Source: Viola odorata
Taxonomy: Eukaryota > Streptophyta > Magnoliopsida > Malpighiales > Violaceae
Reading direction: 5' to 3'
Assembly (NCBI GenBank): GCA_963691705.1
Contig: OY829545.1
Coordinates: forward strand, 57,764,679 to 57,828,678
DNA: 64,000 nt
The position numbers and the translations under genes are program-made. The notes beneath the pieces were generated by a model. It did no database searches. It saw only the letters and a program-made list of their open reading frames with translations, and was not told the origin of the DNA. Shown one piece after another: positions 32,561 to 44,579 of the stretch. Positions within the stretch are counted from its first letter, which is position 1. Every line of letters begins with the position of its first letter.

Positions 32561-34506
32561 GATAAATATTAGTTCGGATTGTCTTGATAAAACCTATGTC
32601 TTTATTGGCGAAGAAATCATCGCTACGACCGAAGACAAAGCCAAAATCTCCGACGAATTGGCCCGTTTGCTAGAAAGTTCAGAAAAGGAAATAACCCCTC
32701 ATCGGGAGGAATTAGACGAAGTAAATTTGGGGGCAAGCAACGAGGATCAGAAACTAATTAAGATCGGAACCACCCTGGACATAATTCAGAGAGAGGTTAA
32801 TTTCCTTCCAAAAAAACCACTCGAACGTATTGGCATACACCGATATGCCAGGTCTTGGTCCCGGGATAGTTGAGCATCGTATCCCATTGAAGCCTGAGTT
32901 TAAGTCTGTCAAACAAAAAAATTCGGAGGATACATCCAGGCATCTTTTTGAAAATCAAAGATGAAGTTAACCAAGCAATGGGATACGATGCTCGTAAGAC
33001 TAAGCCCAGGATTTATGGCAGACACGGGATTCCAAGCTTATCCCTTATCAGAGGCTACTCACCCAACTCACGTGGGAATTCGAGGAAACAAGGTTTGACC
33101 GAGTCGACAGAGAAAAGAACCGCTTCGCAGACGCATTAGCCACACTGGCATCGATGTTCAAGTTAGAGTGCGGAGTAATGCTTCAGCCTCTGAGGGTAGA
33201 AGTAAAGGAAACTCTGGCATGCTGCGTAGCCTTAGAAGAGGAACCCGATGGGAAGCCTTGGTTCCACGACTTAGTACAATTCATCAGAAATTGGGAGTAT
33301 CCACCGAGGGCAAGCCGGGTTAGCAAAAAGACCCTCCAGCGCTTAGCACTAGACTTCTACCTCGACGGTGAAGTTCTATACAAAAGGAGAGCTGATGGAG
33401 ATTTACTTCGCTGCGTCACCATGAAAGAGGCAAAAAGAATCATAACGGAAATCCACGAAGGGGTTTGTTCCACACACGCAAGTGGGCACATGATGGCCAG
33501 ACAGATAATAAGGCAAGGCTACTTTTGGCTCACCATCGAACGAGATTGCATCGACTATTTTCGGAAGTGCCACAAATGTCAAATTTACGCGGACCATCTC
33601 CATGTCCCTCCAGCCCCTCTCTTTAGCATGACATCACCTTGGCCTTTTGCTATGTGGGGAATCGACATCATCGGCCAAATTCATCCAACAACCTCTAATA
33701 GCCATCGCTTCATCCTCATAGCAATTGACTACTTCACCAAGTGGGTAGAGGCCGCCTCTTACTCCAACATCACTCAGAAGACGACCATGCGGTTCATTGA
33801 GAGGAACATCATCTGCCGTCATGGGGTCCCAGAAACCATCATCACGGACAACGGCACCAATCTCAATGGAAAAATGATCGACGATCTTTGCCAACGTTGG
33901 AAGGTGAAGTGCCAAAACTCATCCCCATATCGACCAGAGATGAATGGCGCAGTTGAAGTAGCAAACAAAAACCTGAAGAGGATCATCCAAAAGATGGTAG
34001 TCACTCACAAGGACTGGCATGACATGCTTCCCTTCGCACTGCATGCTTACCGGATAGCAACCCATACATCTACAGGGGCAACTCCCTACTCCTTAGTTTA
34101 CGGCATGGAAGCCATAATTCCCCTTGAAGTAGAAACCCCTTCTCTCAGAATCCTAGCAGAGTCTGAGGCGGAAGAATTAGATTGGGCAAGAGTGAGGTAC
34201 GAGCAGCTGAGCCTCCTTCTCGAAAAGCGCTTGGCCGCTATCTGTCATGCACAATTATATCAGCAAAGAATGCCCAACGCTTATAACAAGAAAGTGCGAC
34301 CTCGCAAGTTCGAGGCTGGGGATTTAGTGCTGAAAAAGATTCTCCCTCATTAGGAGGCTAGTCAAGGAAAGTGGGCCCCAAGGTACGAGGGCCCATATCT
34401 AGTTAAAAGTGCATTCTCAGGGGGTGCCCTAATGCTAACCAACACGGATGGAGACGATCTCCTAAGACCGGTGAACGCCGATGCAGTCAAGATATACTTC
34501 GCCTGA
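32561..34506 (+). pseudogene. pol: O3 pol: RT stub joined to aRH end and integrase
   Basis: Starts with the RT N-terminal region (SSDCLDKTYVFIGEEII, HREELDEVNLGASNED), damaged after about 100 codons. Near 32,990 a deletion of roughly 1.5 kb relative to O1 removes the RT core, RNase H and most of the second RNase H; NRFADALATLA-like sequence survives. From 33,154 a 399-residue frame carries the integrase: HEGVCSTHASGHMMARQ, CHKCQIYADH, MWGIDIIGQIH, IITDNGTNLNG, NGAVEVANKNLKRI. HHCC and DDE residues are all present. TAG at 34,351-34,353 falls where O1 has CAA; the C-terminal part then continues to the TGA at 34,504. Not autonomous. Confidence 0.92.
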
Positions 34507-37500
34507 AGCGTCACGAACCGAGCGTTCGGCTAGACCAAGAACATAGGGTTTTATCATGACAATCTATCACAAACATTTGTCCTGAAATGAATAAAACAAG
34601 TTTTTTTCAGGAGATGCTTATTGTTTTAAAATTTGTTGTCCCCTTTTTCTTAAAACTTGTGAGATGACAAAAGGATGCATGGCATAGATGGCTCCCTAGG
34701 AGTAGCCCGAGACGTAGAACACGTCACTTAGACTAACGCCACTAATCAATTTTAAGTTTTGCAGGGACGTAAGGTCTCACGCCTTAGCTCGTCATCACGA
34801 TAGAACCAGGGAGTTCCGCTCGTAGTAGCTTCTGAATTGCCGCAACAGGCCACCTCAAGAGCGAATCAGGAAAGATTTCAAGATAAACAATCACCATCTA
34901 AAGTGAAACTTCTTTTCCTCGCAGTGCTACCAGCACAATCGGCATCGCAAACAACCGGCCTCAAAGTACTAAATGCTGGACCAAAGTCACAAAGCCCACC
35001 CTACGCCGGCCGAGCTGTCGGAACATTAGCAACATCGGCTCCCATCTCCGTTCACCTATTCGGAGGAGCTCATCACCAAAACGCCATGATCGCCCTGCAC
35101 ACCTTTACAGGCAGAACCACTGGAAAAAGCACGACAAAAAACTGTTCTCGTAGGACCGCCATCAACATACTTAATGCGGTCTTGTTCAAGAAGTTTCCCA
35201 ACATCCGCACCATGATCAACACGGTGAAGATCAACCCGTTAGTTGAGGGATAGCCAGGCTGCAAGCATCACCCAAGCCGAAGCAGGAGCTGCAGCAAAGC
35301 ATCTAAAAGCAAAGCCATCATCAACCAACATCTGACACAAGTCACACTACAGTGACCCACGGATGACCCATCCAAAAGGGAGAGCTTAAAACTTATCAAT
35401 CACATTACTTTTGCTAAACAAGTTATCTTGCATTTACTTCTCATTAGTTCTCGCCATATCTTTTTCAGGGACTGGGTCACCCCTATTCGGTGCCTGTATA
35501 AGAACGGTAAGCATACGCCCTTGCAGCCCCGCTGCACATTTCGAGGGCAGAGGGTTTTCCCCTTTATCCCCGAGCAATCACGAAGCCAATCAACGAAGGT
35601 CCAGTAATGGCCAGTAAGCAAATGAACCGGATGCAGAGCTCGTCCTCACTAAGGCTCGGATCGGTAGTTCCCACCAATCAGCTGAAAAAGAAACCAATCA
35701 AAGCAAAGCGTCCCAGAGCTGGGACCACGTCGTAGGCACCCTCGAAAAGCCAAGCTAAAGGAAGGGAGAATCCCTGAACTTATCTCGTTTTCGTTTTCGG
35801 ATTAATTTCCCTTTCTGCTCTATTGTCCCCTCTGCATCTCACAGGGACTTGAAGCATATCACTGTCATCCACAGAGAGCTTGTGGAAGACGCCCTTGCAG
35901 CCCCGCTGCACATTTCAGGGGAGTCCATCTTTCTTTCCCCTTTATTTAAATTTTTTTTCATTCCTGCTCGCTTTGTTAGCTTTAAGTCGAGTACGGTCGT
36001 CTGGCCCACTGGGGGCAACCTTAGGTTCTCGTTAGACCCTTGCAAATAAGTCGTCCCCCATATCCTAGCAATCAAACTAGCAAGCAATCAAACTATCCAG
36101 CAATCAAACCATCAATTAGTCAAAAAATCCAAAATCAATCAAAATCCCTTTTAGCCCGACTAAAACAAAAGCATACTACTCTCATAAGCATTTTCATGCA
36201 TTGCATAGGTCAGGAATGTCCAATCCCTCTGTCAAAAAAACATCCATCTAAATTGCATGTCATGCATGATATTGCTTGTTTGCTCTTATATCCGCGGTTT
36301 GCTCCGACGTAAGCAGTCATAGACAAATCCCGGTAAGCATTTTTTAGCCATTACGCCTTATCCTTCATGAGTGTAAGAGCCTAACTAGGTACTCGTTGAG
36401 TTCACATAATATCCAGGGTACATGCGCAATTAGACATGGGATAGCTATAAAATGACGTGGGACATTTACGATCTTCTCCGTTTTTTTCATTTCTTCCCTC
36501 TTTCCACCATATGCCATAACTCCTACCAAAATCTTCACTATCACTCATACCCCGGGAGACAAGGAGCAGTCTCAGCTAAGATTGCCAGCCGAAAATAAAA
36601 GCACGCCGAGTTCAAGCACACGACGAAGGAGATAGAAGGGATAACCGGAGGATCGCTGGGGACTATCACCGAAGCAAGGCTAAAAACCCAAATGTGAAGG
36701 TCGAAGCCTTAAGCCAGAACGAGAAGAGATCAAGACAAAGGTTGTGCTTGCTCTGCTCTGTTGCATTTCAAATCAAATCAAAAAGGGGGGGAATAAAAAA
36801 AAAAAAAAAAGAGAAAAAAAAGAAGAGAGGAAAAAAAGAAGAAGAAAAAAGAGAGAGGGGAAAAGGGAAAAGAAAAGAAAAGAGAAATGCTCAGAGACAT
36901 TCGAAGAATACAAACGATCGAAGAGCTGAAGCAAGCACAGCCCAGGGACAACTCAATTCGAGAAATCTCGAAGAAAACTTTCCCCAGTGAACTCGAGCAA
37001 AATAGGCCCAAGGCCAACTCGAGAAATCTCAAAGCAAGCATCCATAGTAAGGACACGAGAAAGAAATGGCCCAAGGCCAACTCAAGTTGTGAGTCGCAAA
37101 AAGAACAGCGACGACACTCCCCAGTGAAGACTCGAGTAAAGGGCCCCTGACCGAACGGAAAGCACCCCCAGCAAGGATCCTAGAGCTCACGCACTCTGTC
37201 CAGAAAGCATCCCCAGCAAAAAGCGAAGGAACTCGTACACCTCGCCCTCATCCGGGCCAACCAACAAAGCATCATTCATCAAAAACCTTCCAGCAAAGCA
37301 ATCTTTCCCAAACACAAACTCCTTTCCGGACTTTTCAAGTCCTTTCATTCTTTTCCGTAAAAGTCCCATCGATTATTAGAATGCCCATGTATGTGCATCT
37401 TCATTTGAAGTCTATTTACTCGGATTGACATTGCGAATTGAAAATTATGTATCATGTTAGTTGCATCTTTATGAGCGTAAAACACTTAGCCTTGTTTCAG

Positions 37501-37632
37501 AGCGTGAGTGCAAACACTAATATCAGGTGAGGACTGCTTACGGCTGCAAATTGTGGGAAAGTCTTGTCCTTGGGGTCGTTACCTCCTGAGCAGGATGCAG
37601 GCGCATTCTAGGTTCGTATCAAGGCCGCTGGC
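34507..37632 (+). other. O3 3' untranslated region
   Basis: Non-coding; inverted counterpart of 9,784-12,894 in O1. Shared blocks include CACGCCTTAGCTCGTCATCA, TTGCAGCCCCGCTGCACATTT (about 35,520, with a similar block at 35,896) and the purine tract at 36,781. No protein homology seen. The repeated GCAGCCCCGCTGCACATTTC word suggests a local duplication. Confidence 0.75.
36781..36887 (+). repeat. Polypurine tract in O3 3' UTR
   Basis: 106 purines with one T (36,794); 36,795-36,887 is pure A/G, with runs such as AAAGAAGAAGAAAAAAGAGA. It lies at the same place as the O1 tract in element orientation, about 0.75 kb before the minisatellite, and is purine-rich in the transcript sense in both. Confidence 0.95.
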
Positions 37633-38352
37633 AGCATCAGCATTTTTCTCCTCCCAGAGTGACCTTAGTTTAGTTTCCGCATTTCGCGTCTTCTCCTACG
37701 GGAATTGACGTTGTTTGCATTTCTGTACCGTATTTCCTCCTCCCAGAGTGACAGCATCAGCATTTTTCTCCTCCTAGAGTTACCTTAGTTTAGTTTCCAC
37801 ATTTCGCATCTTCTCCTACGGGAATTGACGTTGTTTGCATTTCTGTACCGTATTTCCTCCTCCCAGAGTGATAGCATCAGCATTTTTCTCCTCCCAGAGT
37901 GACCTTAGTTTAGTTTCCGCATTTCGCGTCTTCTCCTACGGGAATTGATGTTGTTTGCATTTCTGTACCGTATTTCCTCCTCCCAGAGTGACAACATCAG
38001 CATTTTTCTCCTCCTATAGTGACCTTAGTTTAGTTTCCGCATTTCGCGTCTTCTCCTACGGGAATTGACGTTGTTTGCATTTCTGTACTGTATTTCCTCC
38101 TCCCAGAGTGACAGCATCAGCATTTTTCTCCTCCTAGAGTGGCCTTAGTTTAGTTTTCGTATTTCGCGTCTTCTCCTGCGGGAATTGACGTTGTTTGCAT
38201 GTCTGTACCGTATTTCCTCCTCCCAGAGTGACAGCATCAGCATTTTTCTCCTCCTAGAGTGACCTTAGTTTAGTTTTTGCATTTCGCGTCTTCTCCTACG
38301 GGAATTGACGTTGTTTGCATTTCTGTACTATATTTCCTCCTCTCAGAGTGAC
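37633..38352 (+). repeat. 120-bp repeat, six copies (3' UTR)
   Basis: Six tandem units with an exact 120-bp period. Each begins AGCATCAGCATTTTTCTCCT, contains CTTAGTTTAGTTTCCGC and CTACGGGAATTGACGTTG, and ends CCTCCTCCCAGAGTGAC. Each unit contains two copies of the CTCCTCCCAGAGTGAC core, so the unit is a higher-order repeat of the minisatellite. O1 has about two such units near 9,395-9,680. Confidence 0.95.
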
Positions 38353-38664
38353 ACCATCATGCATTTTCTCCTCCCAGAGTGACATCATTTACATAATTCT
38401 ACATTTCTGCATAATTATTTCCTCCTCCTAGAGTGACATCATTAGGACAAATCATTCATACTTCTGCAAATCGCGCATTATCCTTCCGAAGCAATGTCAG
38501 TCACATGTCAAGCGATTATCGCCCCCAGGGGAGCCATCATTTATGTTTTCGTAAAATTACCTTCGATTTCTGGTAGAGTAGTTGTCATTTACATTTTCTG
38601 CAAATTATGTTTCTCTCGATATCCGAATAGATCTAAGTTTATATCTTTGCAGGACATCCGATCG

Positions 38665-39110
38665 AATCTATCTCCTCCCAGAGTGACGACATCAAAGCAT
38701 ACCTCCTCCCAGAGTGACATCAGCGATTACCTCCTCCCAGAGTGACATCGACGAATATATCTCCTCCCAGAGTGACGACATCAACAAAACTATCTCCTCC
38801 CAGAGTGACAGCAACCAACTATCTCCTCCCAGAGTGACATCGAAAGCATACCTCCTCCCAGAGTGACATCAACGATTACCTCCTCCCAGAGTGACTGCAA
38901 CCAACTATCTCCTCCCAGAGTGACATCGAAAGCATACCTCCTCCCAGAGTGACGTCTACGATATACCTCCTCCTAGAGTGACATCAACTTACCTCCTCCC
39001 AGAGTGACATCGAACAAATACCTCCTCCCAGAGTGACATCTAAAAGCATACCTCCTCCCAGAGTGACATCAACCAATTATCTCCTCCCAGAGTGACATCC
39101 ACGAACAATA
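38665..39110 (+). repeat. O3 3' UTR minisatellite, short-unit part
   Basis: About 18 copies of CCTCCTCCCAGAGTGACATC with short linkers such as AACGATTA or AAAGCATA, unit 22-30 bp. It ends in a degenerate part (39,110-39,225) that aligns with 8,700-8,800 of O1. Between the two arrays (38,353-38,664) there are scattered single cores. Confidence 0.93.
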
Positions 39111-39225
39111 TCATCAATTTTATAGACACCTTTTTAATCCCAGTGACAACATCAATTTCCTCATCACCAAATAACACCATCAAAAGCATACCTCCTCACT
39201 TTTATAGGCACCTTTTTAATCCCAG

Positions 39226-39604
39226 TGATTATTTTCTGCAAATATCAATTGTTTTATTTTTTGCAAATATCAAACTGTTTATTTTCTGCAAAATATCAAT
39301 TGTTTTAAATTCCGCACTTATCACACTGCTGGAAATTCTTCCGCAAAAATCAACTGTTTATTTTCTGCAAATCATCAAACTGTTTTAAATCACCTATGAA
39401 TCATCAACTACAACCGATTTTTCTGCACTTATCAAAACAACATTTAAATTTCGTATGCGTTAAATCCAACATTTTTCGCATGCAATCAACTAAGCATTTA
39501 ATTTTCGTATGCATTAAATCCATCATTTTTCGCATGCAATCAACTCAACATTTAAATTTCGTATGCGTTAAATCCATCATTTTTTCGCATGCAATCAATT
39601 CAGC
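39226..39604 (+). repeat. O3 3' LTR, left piece (start deleted)
   Basis: From TGATTATTTTCTGCAAATAT this follows the LTR from position about 22,285 onward, so the first ~2.09 kb of the LTR, including the TATA box, and the polypurine tract are missing. The 3' UTR is joined directly here, with TGA shared at the junction (CCCAGTGA against CCATTGATT). The LTR is then interrupted by R after TCAGC and continues at 54,760. Confidence 0.88.
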
Positions 39605-39738
39605 TGATAACAATCAAGACAACCCTAACGGTGCTATCACACTTGCGGCTCCCGCCGGGACGATTTCCCATAAGACCCGCAAGATATCTTCATATCGCCC
39701 GAGAATCAGCGAAGGATTCCTAGGATGGTCGACATCAG

Positions 39739-39771
<33 letters not shown>

Positions 39772-40148
39772 CTCACGCGACTCTATACGCACGGCACCAT
39801 CCCATCCTAGGGACCCACGAGGTTATCGTTCCCGGCAGCCCCGTCAGATATCGCTCATGACGTCATCCATCGGTATCGCTTGTGATGTCACCCTCAGACA
39901 TCGCCTGGATTGTTATCGCCAGGTATCGCCGAATAGGCCTAAAATACCCCTACTTTTCCAAATCAGAAGGTAAGATCGAGATCATCCAGAAGAACCTCTG
40001 TTACTTTAAAACCCGAACTGACTTAAGCATCGGACTGTCTAATCCGGATCTCCCCCTCCGGCCCTTCGCAGGTACACTCGAGATTGACCACCACCGTTCC
40101 GATCAGGCACGACTTCGAATCTTACAAAATCGACATTGAATCTTATCA
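39605..40148 (+). repeat. 5' LTR of R, 544 bp
   Basis: TGATAACAATCAAGACAACC ... GACATTGAATCTTATCA, with TGATAA/TTATCA inverted ends. It contains a run of 32 G (39,740-39,771) where the 3' LTR has 7. The TATA box of the 3' LTR and of R2 (CCTATAAATAC) reads CCTAAAATACC here, so the promoter copy that should drive the element is damaged. A G-rich region just after the end (AATGGTAAACCGTGATAGC) would hold the primer site; I do not recognise its tRNA. Confidence 0.93.
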
Positions 40149-40175
40149 AATGGTAAACCGTGATAGCGGGACATC

Positions 40176-42384
40176 TTGTCATCTCAGATAGCGGGATCTG
40201 ACTTCTCCACTCCTCTTTCGGGGAGATCTATGCTCAACCGTGAACATCCTTTTGCAATGGAAATAGCGGCCCTTCGTTCTCGGCTGGAATATTTGACTGA
40301 AATGGCCGCAAGAATCACGCCTGGTGCTTCTGGATCTAGTCTCCCTCCCCGCGTCATGTTCACACCATCTATTGTTGCTGATCGACCTTTATCACCGTTG
40401 TTTCCAGAAAACCTCCAAATGCCTTTATCCGCGGGAAATCCTCCGATTAGTGTTGAGCAGTTTACTCAAGGAAGAGTAGAGGCCTACATACCACAAATGC
40501 CGCAAGGTCTCCTCCTACAAGGAGACAGGCAGCTTGAGGGGGTTAGGAACCGGTGGGACGGACGGAGGGAAGGAGCCAACAGAAGCGTGTCTCCCGAGTA
40601 TAGTGAAAGATCCAGTAGTCGAAGGGATCGAAGTCGTTCGCCCAGGAGCCGCAGTCGATCTCCTAGACGACATCTTACGCCATAACCATGAAATAGGGGG
40701 CGTCAGGCCGAAATGTCTCCTCCGCGTCAAGCGCGTGAAATTCTTGATGATACATCGGGCCACCCATTTAGCCGTCGTATAAGGCGTCACAGGGTCAGTC
40801 AGCGCGTGAAGCTTCCCACTGATATTTATGATGGCACCAAGGATCCCATCTCGTACATTAATAAAGTGAAGGATTTTGTTCAGTTTCAGACCCACAGTGA
40901 TGCGGCGTTATGCCAAATATTTGTTATGACATTATCGGGCGTTGCGCGTCTCTGGTTTGAGGGTCTCTCTGGTGGATCCATTAATAATTTCTCACAATTA
41001 GAATCTAAATTCCAGAGCAGATTTAGCACGACAATTCCAATCAGGAAATCTGCCGCCGCGTTATTTGACATACAACGAAGGCCTCAAGAAACCTTAAAGG
41101 AATTTCTTAGTCGCTTCGATTTGGAAATGTCCTTAACGCCGGGCGTTACTATTGATTTTGCTATAGAAGCTCTGAAAAGGAACTGCCGCTATGGAAAGCT
41201 GAAAGACGCGCTTATGGTGGACCCTCCAGTGACTTTAGATGCGTTGAGACTTAAAGCCTATAATTATGCGAAAATGGAAGAAGAAGAAAACATATCAAAT
41301 TGCCGCTACTCCCACGAAGCCCCTTCCTGACGACCATTTTATCGACGATTACGCCAGGCGGAAGGACCATATCCCCAAGGCCTCCAACAAACAGAAGGGT
41401 CATTTTTCGAAGGGAAAAACCGGTGGTTCCCCCTCTCGACGTCACGGGGATTCTGATAAGAATCGGACATATGACCCAGATTTTCCTTCTCTTAATGTGC
41501 CAAGGGCCGAGATTTTAGCGATAGCGGAACAACGAAATCTTCCCATCCGCTACCCCGCGCCTGCGAAACCAGGAGTGCTTCTAGGGAGAAGGGAGAATGC
41601 TTATTGTAAATTCCACAAAGCCAGGGGCCATTCCACAGAAGCGTGCAGGGAGTTGAAATCGGAGATAGAACATTTGGTGGAAGAAGGATATTTAGGAGAA
41701 TTCGCCACCCAGATAAGAGAAGACGCCATAAATAATCCCATGAAAAGGACGGCAGATGAACGACCCGTTCCTCCTCGCAAGGATAATAGTCCCGGAGGAA
41801 AAGATAGGGAAACTCTTATGGTCGATGATGAGTACATCCCCATGATTAACATCATCGCGAGAGGAACCCCTTATTTGGATGAATCAGAGCAATCGACCGC
41901 CGCAAAAGGAGAAAAACACACGCGGGATGGCACGACAAAGAAAGGAGGAGCGATAGGCATCTTGGATCGAATGATACTATCTTTTTCCGAAGAAGATGAG
42001 AAAGGCGTTGTCTACCCGTACAATGATGCATTGGTGGTTACGCCCGTCATCGCCAGTCATGGAATCAGAAGGACTCTTATTGATAATGGGAGCGCGGTGA
42101 ACCTCTTTTCGCTGGAAGCATACAATCTCATGAAACGACCTGATAATGAGCTAACGCCTAGCAAAAGGCCTATAGTCGGCGTTTATGGGGTTCCAATCCC
42201 TGTCACGGGGGTGATTACTTTGCCCATATACTTCCGAGAAGACACCTACAAACGATCAGAGAACCTGTTGTTCCTTGTCGTGGATCTGAATTTGCCTTAC
42301 AATGTCGTGCTCGGACGACCTTTCCTCAACCGCTTTGGAGCGGTGATATCTCAGAAGCATTTAAAGATGAAATACCCCTCCTAG
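40176..42384 (+). pseudogene. gag-pro: R gag-pro
   Basis: N-terminal part ends in an RS-rich tail (SSSRRDRSRSPRSRSRSP). Stops at 40,683 and just after interrupt; the same frame continues at 40,713 with the Gag core: TDIYDGTKDPISYINKVKDF, LSGVARLWFEGLSGGSI, LKEFLSRFDLEM. A frameshift near 41,280 leads to the rest: a zinc-knuckle-like YCKFHKARGHSTEAC, then the aspartic protease (TLIDNGSAVNLFSLEAY; LFLVVDLNLPYNVVLGRPF). TAG at 42,382-42,384 separates it from RT in the same frame. In the family gag, pro and pol are usually one frame, so all these breaks are decay. Confidence 0.9.
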
Positions 42385-44576
42385 GATGGGGTAGTATCCG
42401 TAAAGGGCGATCAAAAGCTGGCGGCGGAATGCTACTCGCTCATGACTCAAAGAAGCTGCGATAGGTATGTATGTATAGCAGCGGACCCCTATGAGCAGAG
42501 TGACGAGAAGCGCGCTCAACCTCTGGACAAAATGGTACCCGTCCCAGCAATCGGTATAGAGGAAGCAAGTTTCCTAATCAGTGAAAGACTCAGCCCAACG
42601 GAAAACCTTCAACTGGCCCGGTTACTGAACAAATGCCAAGGAGATTTCGCACGGAAACCCTCAAACATTCCCGGTATATCGCCTGAAATAGCCGAACATC
42701 GGCTCAATGTGGACCCAGATGCCAGGCCGGTACAGCAAAAGCGACGTGCGTTCTCTAATGAAAAGGCGTTAGCTGTAGATAAGGAGGTAGCAAAGCTTCT
42801 TGACGCAGGGTTTATCCGCGAAGTTCAATATCCCACCTGGCTAGCGAACCCTGTCCTTGTTCCTAAGCCCAATGGGGATTGGCGCATGTGCATCGACTTC
42901 ACAGATTTAAATGATGCCTGCCCTAAGGATTGCTACCCGCTTCCTCGCATAGATCAGTTAGTTGATCAGACCGCTGGATACGCTTATCTAAGCTCACTGG
43001 ATGCCAACTTTGGGTACCATCAGATCCCCATGGCCCTGGAAGATGAAGAAAAGACTGCATTTCTCACTCCAAAGGACACCTACTGTTATACGGTGATGCC
43101 GTTTGGGTTGAAGAACGCCGGGGCTACGTTCCAACGTATGGGCAACGAGATATTCGAAGAGCAAATAGGGAGGAATGTGGAAGCGTACGTTGACGATATA
43201 TTGGTGAAGAGCGCAAGCTTTCAAGATCACCTACGAGACCTAAAAGAAGTCTTTGACGTAATGAAAAGGTATCGCATGAAGTTAAATCCCTGAAAATGCA
43301 TGTTTGTATTTCAAACAGGAAAATTCTTGGGCTACGTGGTCAGCCAAAAAGGCATCCAGCCTAACCCCTCAAAGGTTAAGGCCATACAAGACATGATATC
43401 GCCAAGAACCATTAAAGAGGTGCAAAGGCTAACCTTGGGCGATTCATTTCCAAGCAAGGAGAAAAGTGTCTCCCTTTTTTCAAAGTCATACGCAAGAAAG
43501 CCTCGTTCGGGTGGACCCCGGAATGTGAGGAAGCATTTATCGGCCTAAAAGATTACCTATCGTCTGACTTATTATTGACGAGACCCGAAGTAGGCGATAC
43601 CTTATATCTATATCTTGGCGCTGCGGACGAAGTGGTCAGTGCCGTCCTCGTTCGTGATGATAACCATTCTCATCGCCCGGTCTATTTTGTGAGCCACGTC
43701 CTGAAGGATGCAGAGTTGTGATACGCCCGAATTGAAAAGATAGCGTTCGCTCTTATACAAGCCACCCGCAAAATGGATCGATATTTTCAGTCTTATTCCG
43801 TTATCGTGCTCACGGACCAGCCTCTGAAAAGAATATTTCGAAAGCCCGAATCATCCGGAAGAATGTTGATTTGGGCGCTTGAACTAGAACAATATGGATT
43901 GAGGTATCAGTCTCGACCGTCCGTAAAGGCTCAGATCCTGGCTGATTTCATAGCGGAATGTACCTTTACAGAGAATCCTATGGACGGCGTACCTGAAGCG
44001 GAATGGGGCGATATGGATCTCCCGTTCCCAGAAGCCTACACAGACCTTTGGATCGTCCATGTGGATGGAGCTAAAAACCAAGAGCTGGCTGGAGCTGGAA
44101 TCTTTATAAATGGGCCGCACGATATGCAAATACGATACGCCATTCGAATCCTACAGTCGTTATCTAATAACGCGGCAGAGTATGAGGCGTTGCTAGCCGG
44201 GCTCAGAATAGGGAAAGGACTTTCCTCTAAAGGCAGGCACGATACCGGAAGAACAGGAGACCTGCGTCTAAAAATCTGTGGTGATTCCAAGTTGATAATT
44301 GACCAGGTCTTGGGGCACTCTCAGGCCCGGGAACCCATCATGATTCAATATCTCGCCAAAGTAAAGCGAGAATTGTTGGAAATAAAGAAAGAGGGCATGC
44401 AAATCGGCTTCGAGCATATCCCCAGGGAGGAAAACGCTGAACCTGACAATCTAGCCAAAATGGCCGCGAATCCGGAAGCATCCATACCCAAAGGCGTATA
44501 TTATCGTGAGCTATCGGTACCATCCTTCATGGAAGAGCAAGCATCTTTATGTGTGGAGGAGCGTGAGAGCGACTAG
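42385..44576 (+). pseudogene. pol: R RT, RNase H and archaeal-type RNase H
   Basis: RT from about 42,770: LVPKPNGDWRMCIDFTDLND, DACPKDCYPLPRIDQL, catalytic YVDDILVKS (43,190). A TGA at 43,291 and a frameshift near 43,430 break the thumb region. RNase H follows with LGAADEVVSAVLVRDD, HRPVYFVSH and a TGA at about 43,720 where an arginine codon is expected. The second RNase H has IVHVDGAKNQELAGAGI, NNAAEYEALLAGL, ICGDSKLIIDQV and EENAEPDNLAKMA. This double RNase H places R in the Tat lineage. Two adjacent stops (TAG TGA, 44,574-44,579) replace a likely Trp-Trp before integrase. Confidence 0.92.
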
Positions 44577-44579
44577 TGA

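Noticed and set aside
36694..36990. Lysine/glutamate-rich frame in O3
   Set aside because: Same tract in O3, read in the purine sense; no conservation of frame with O1.
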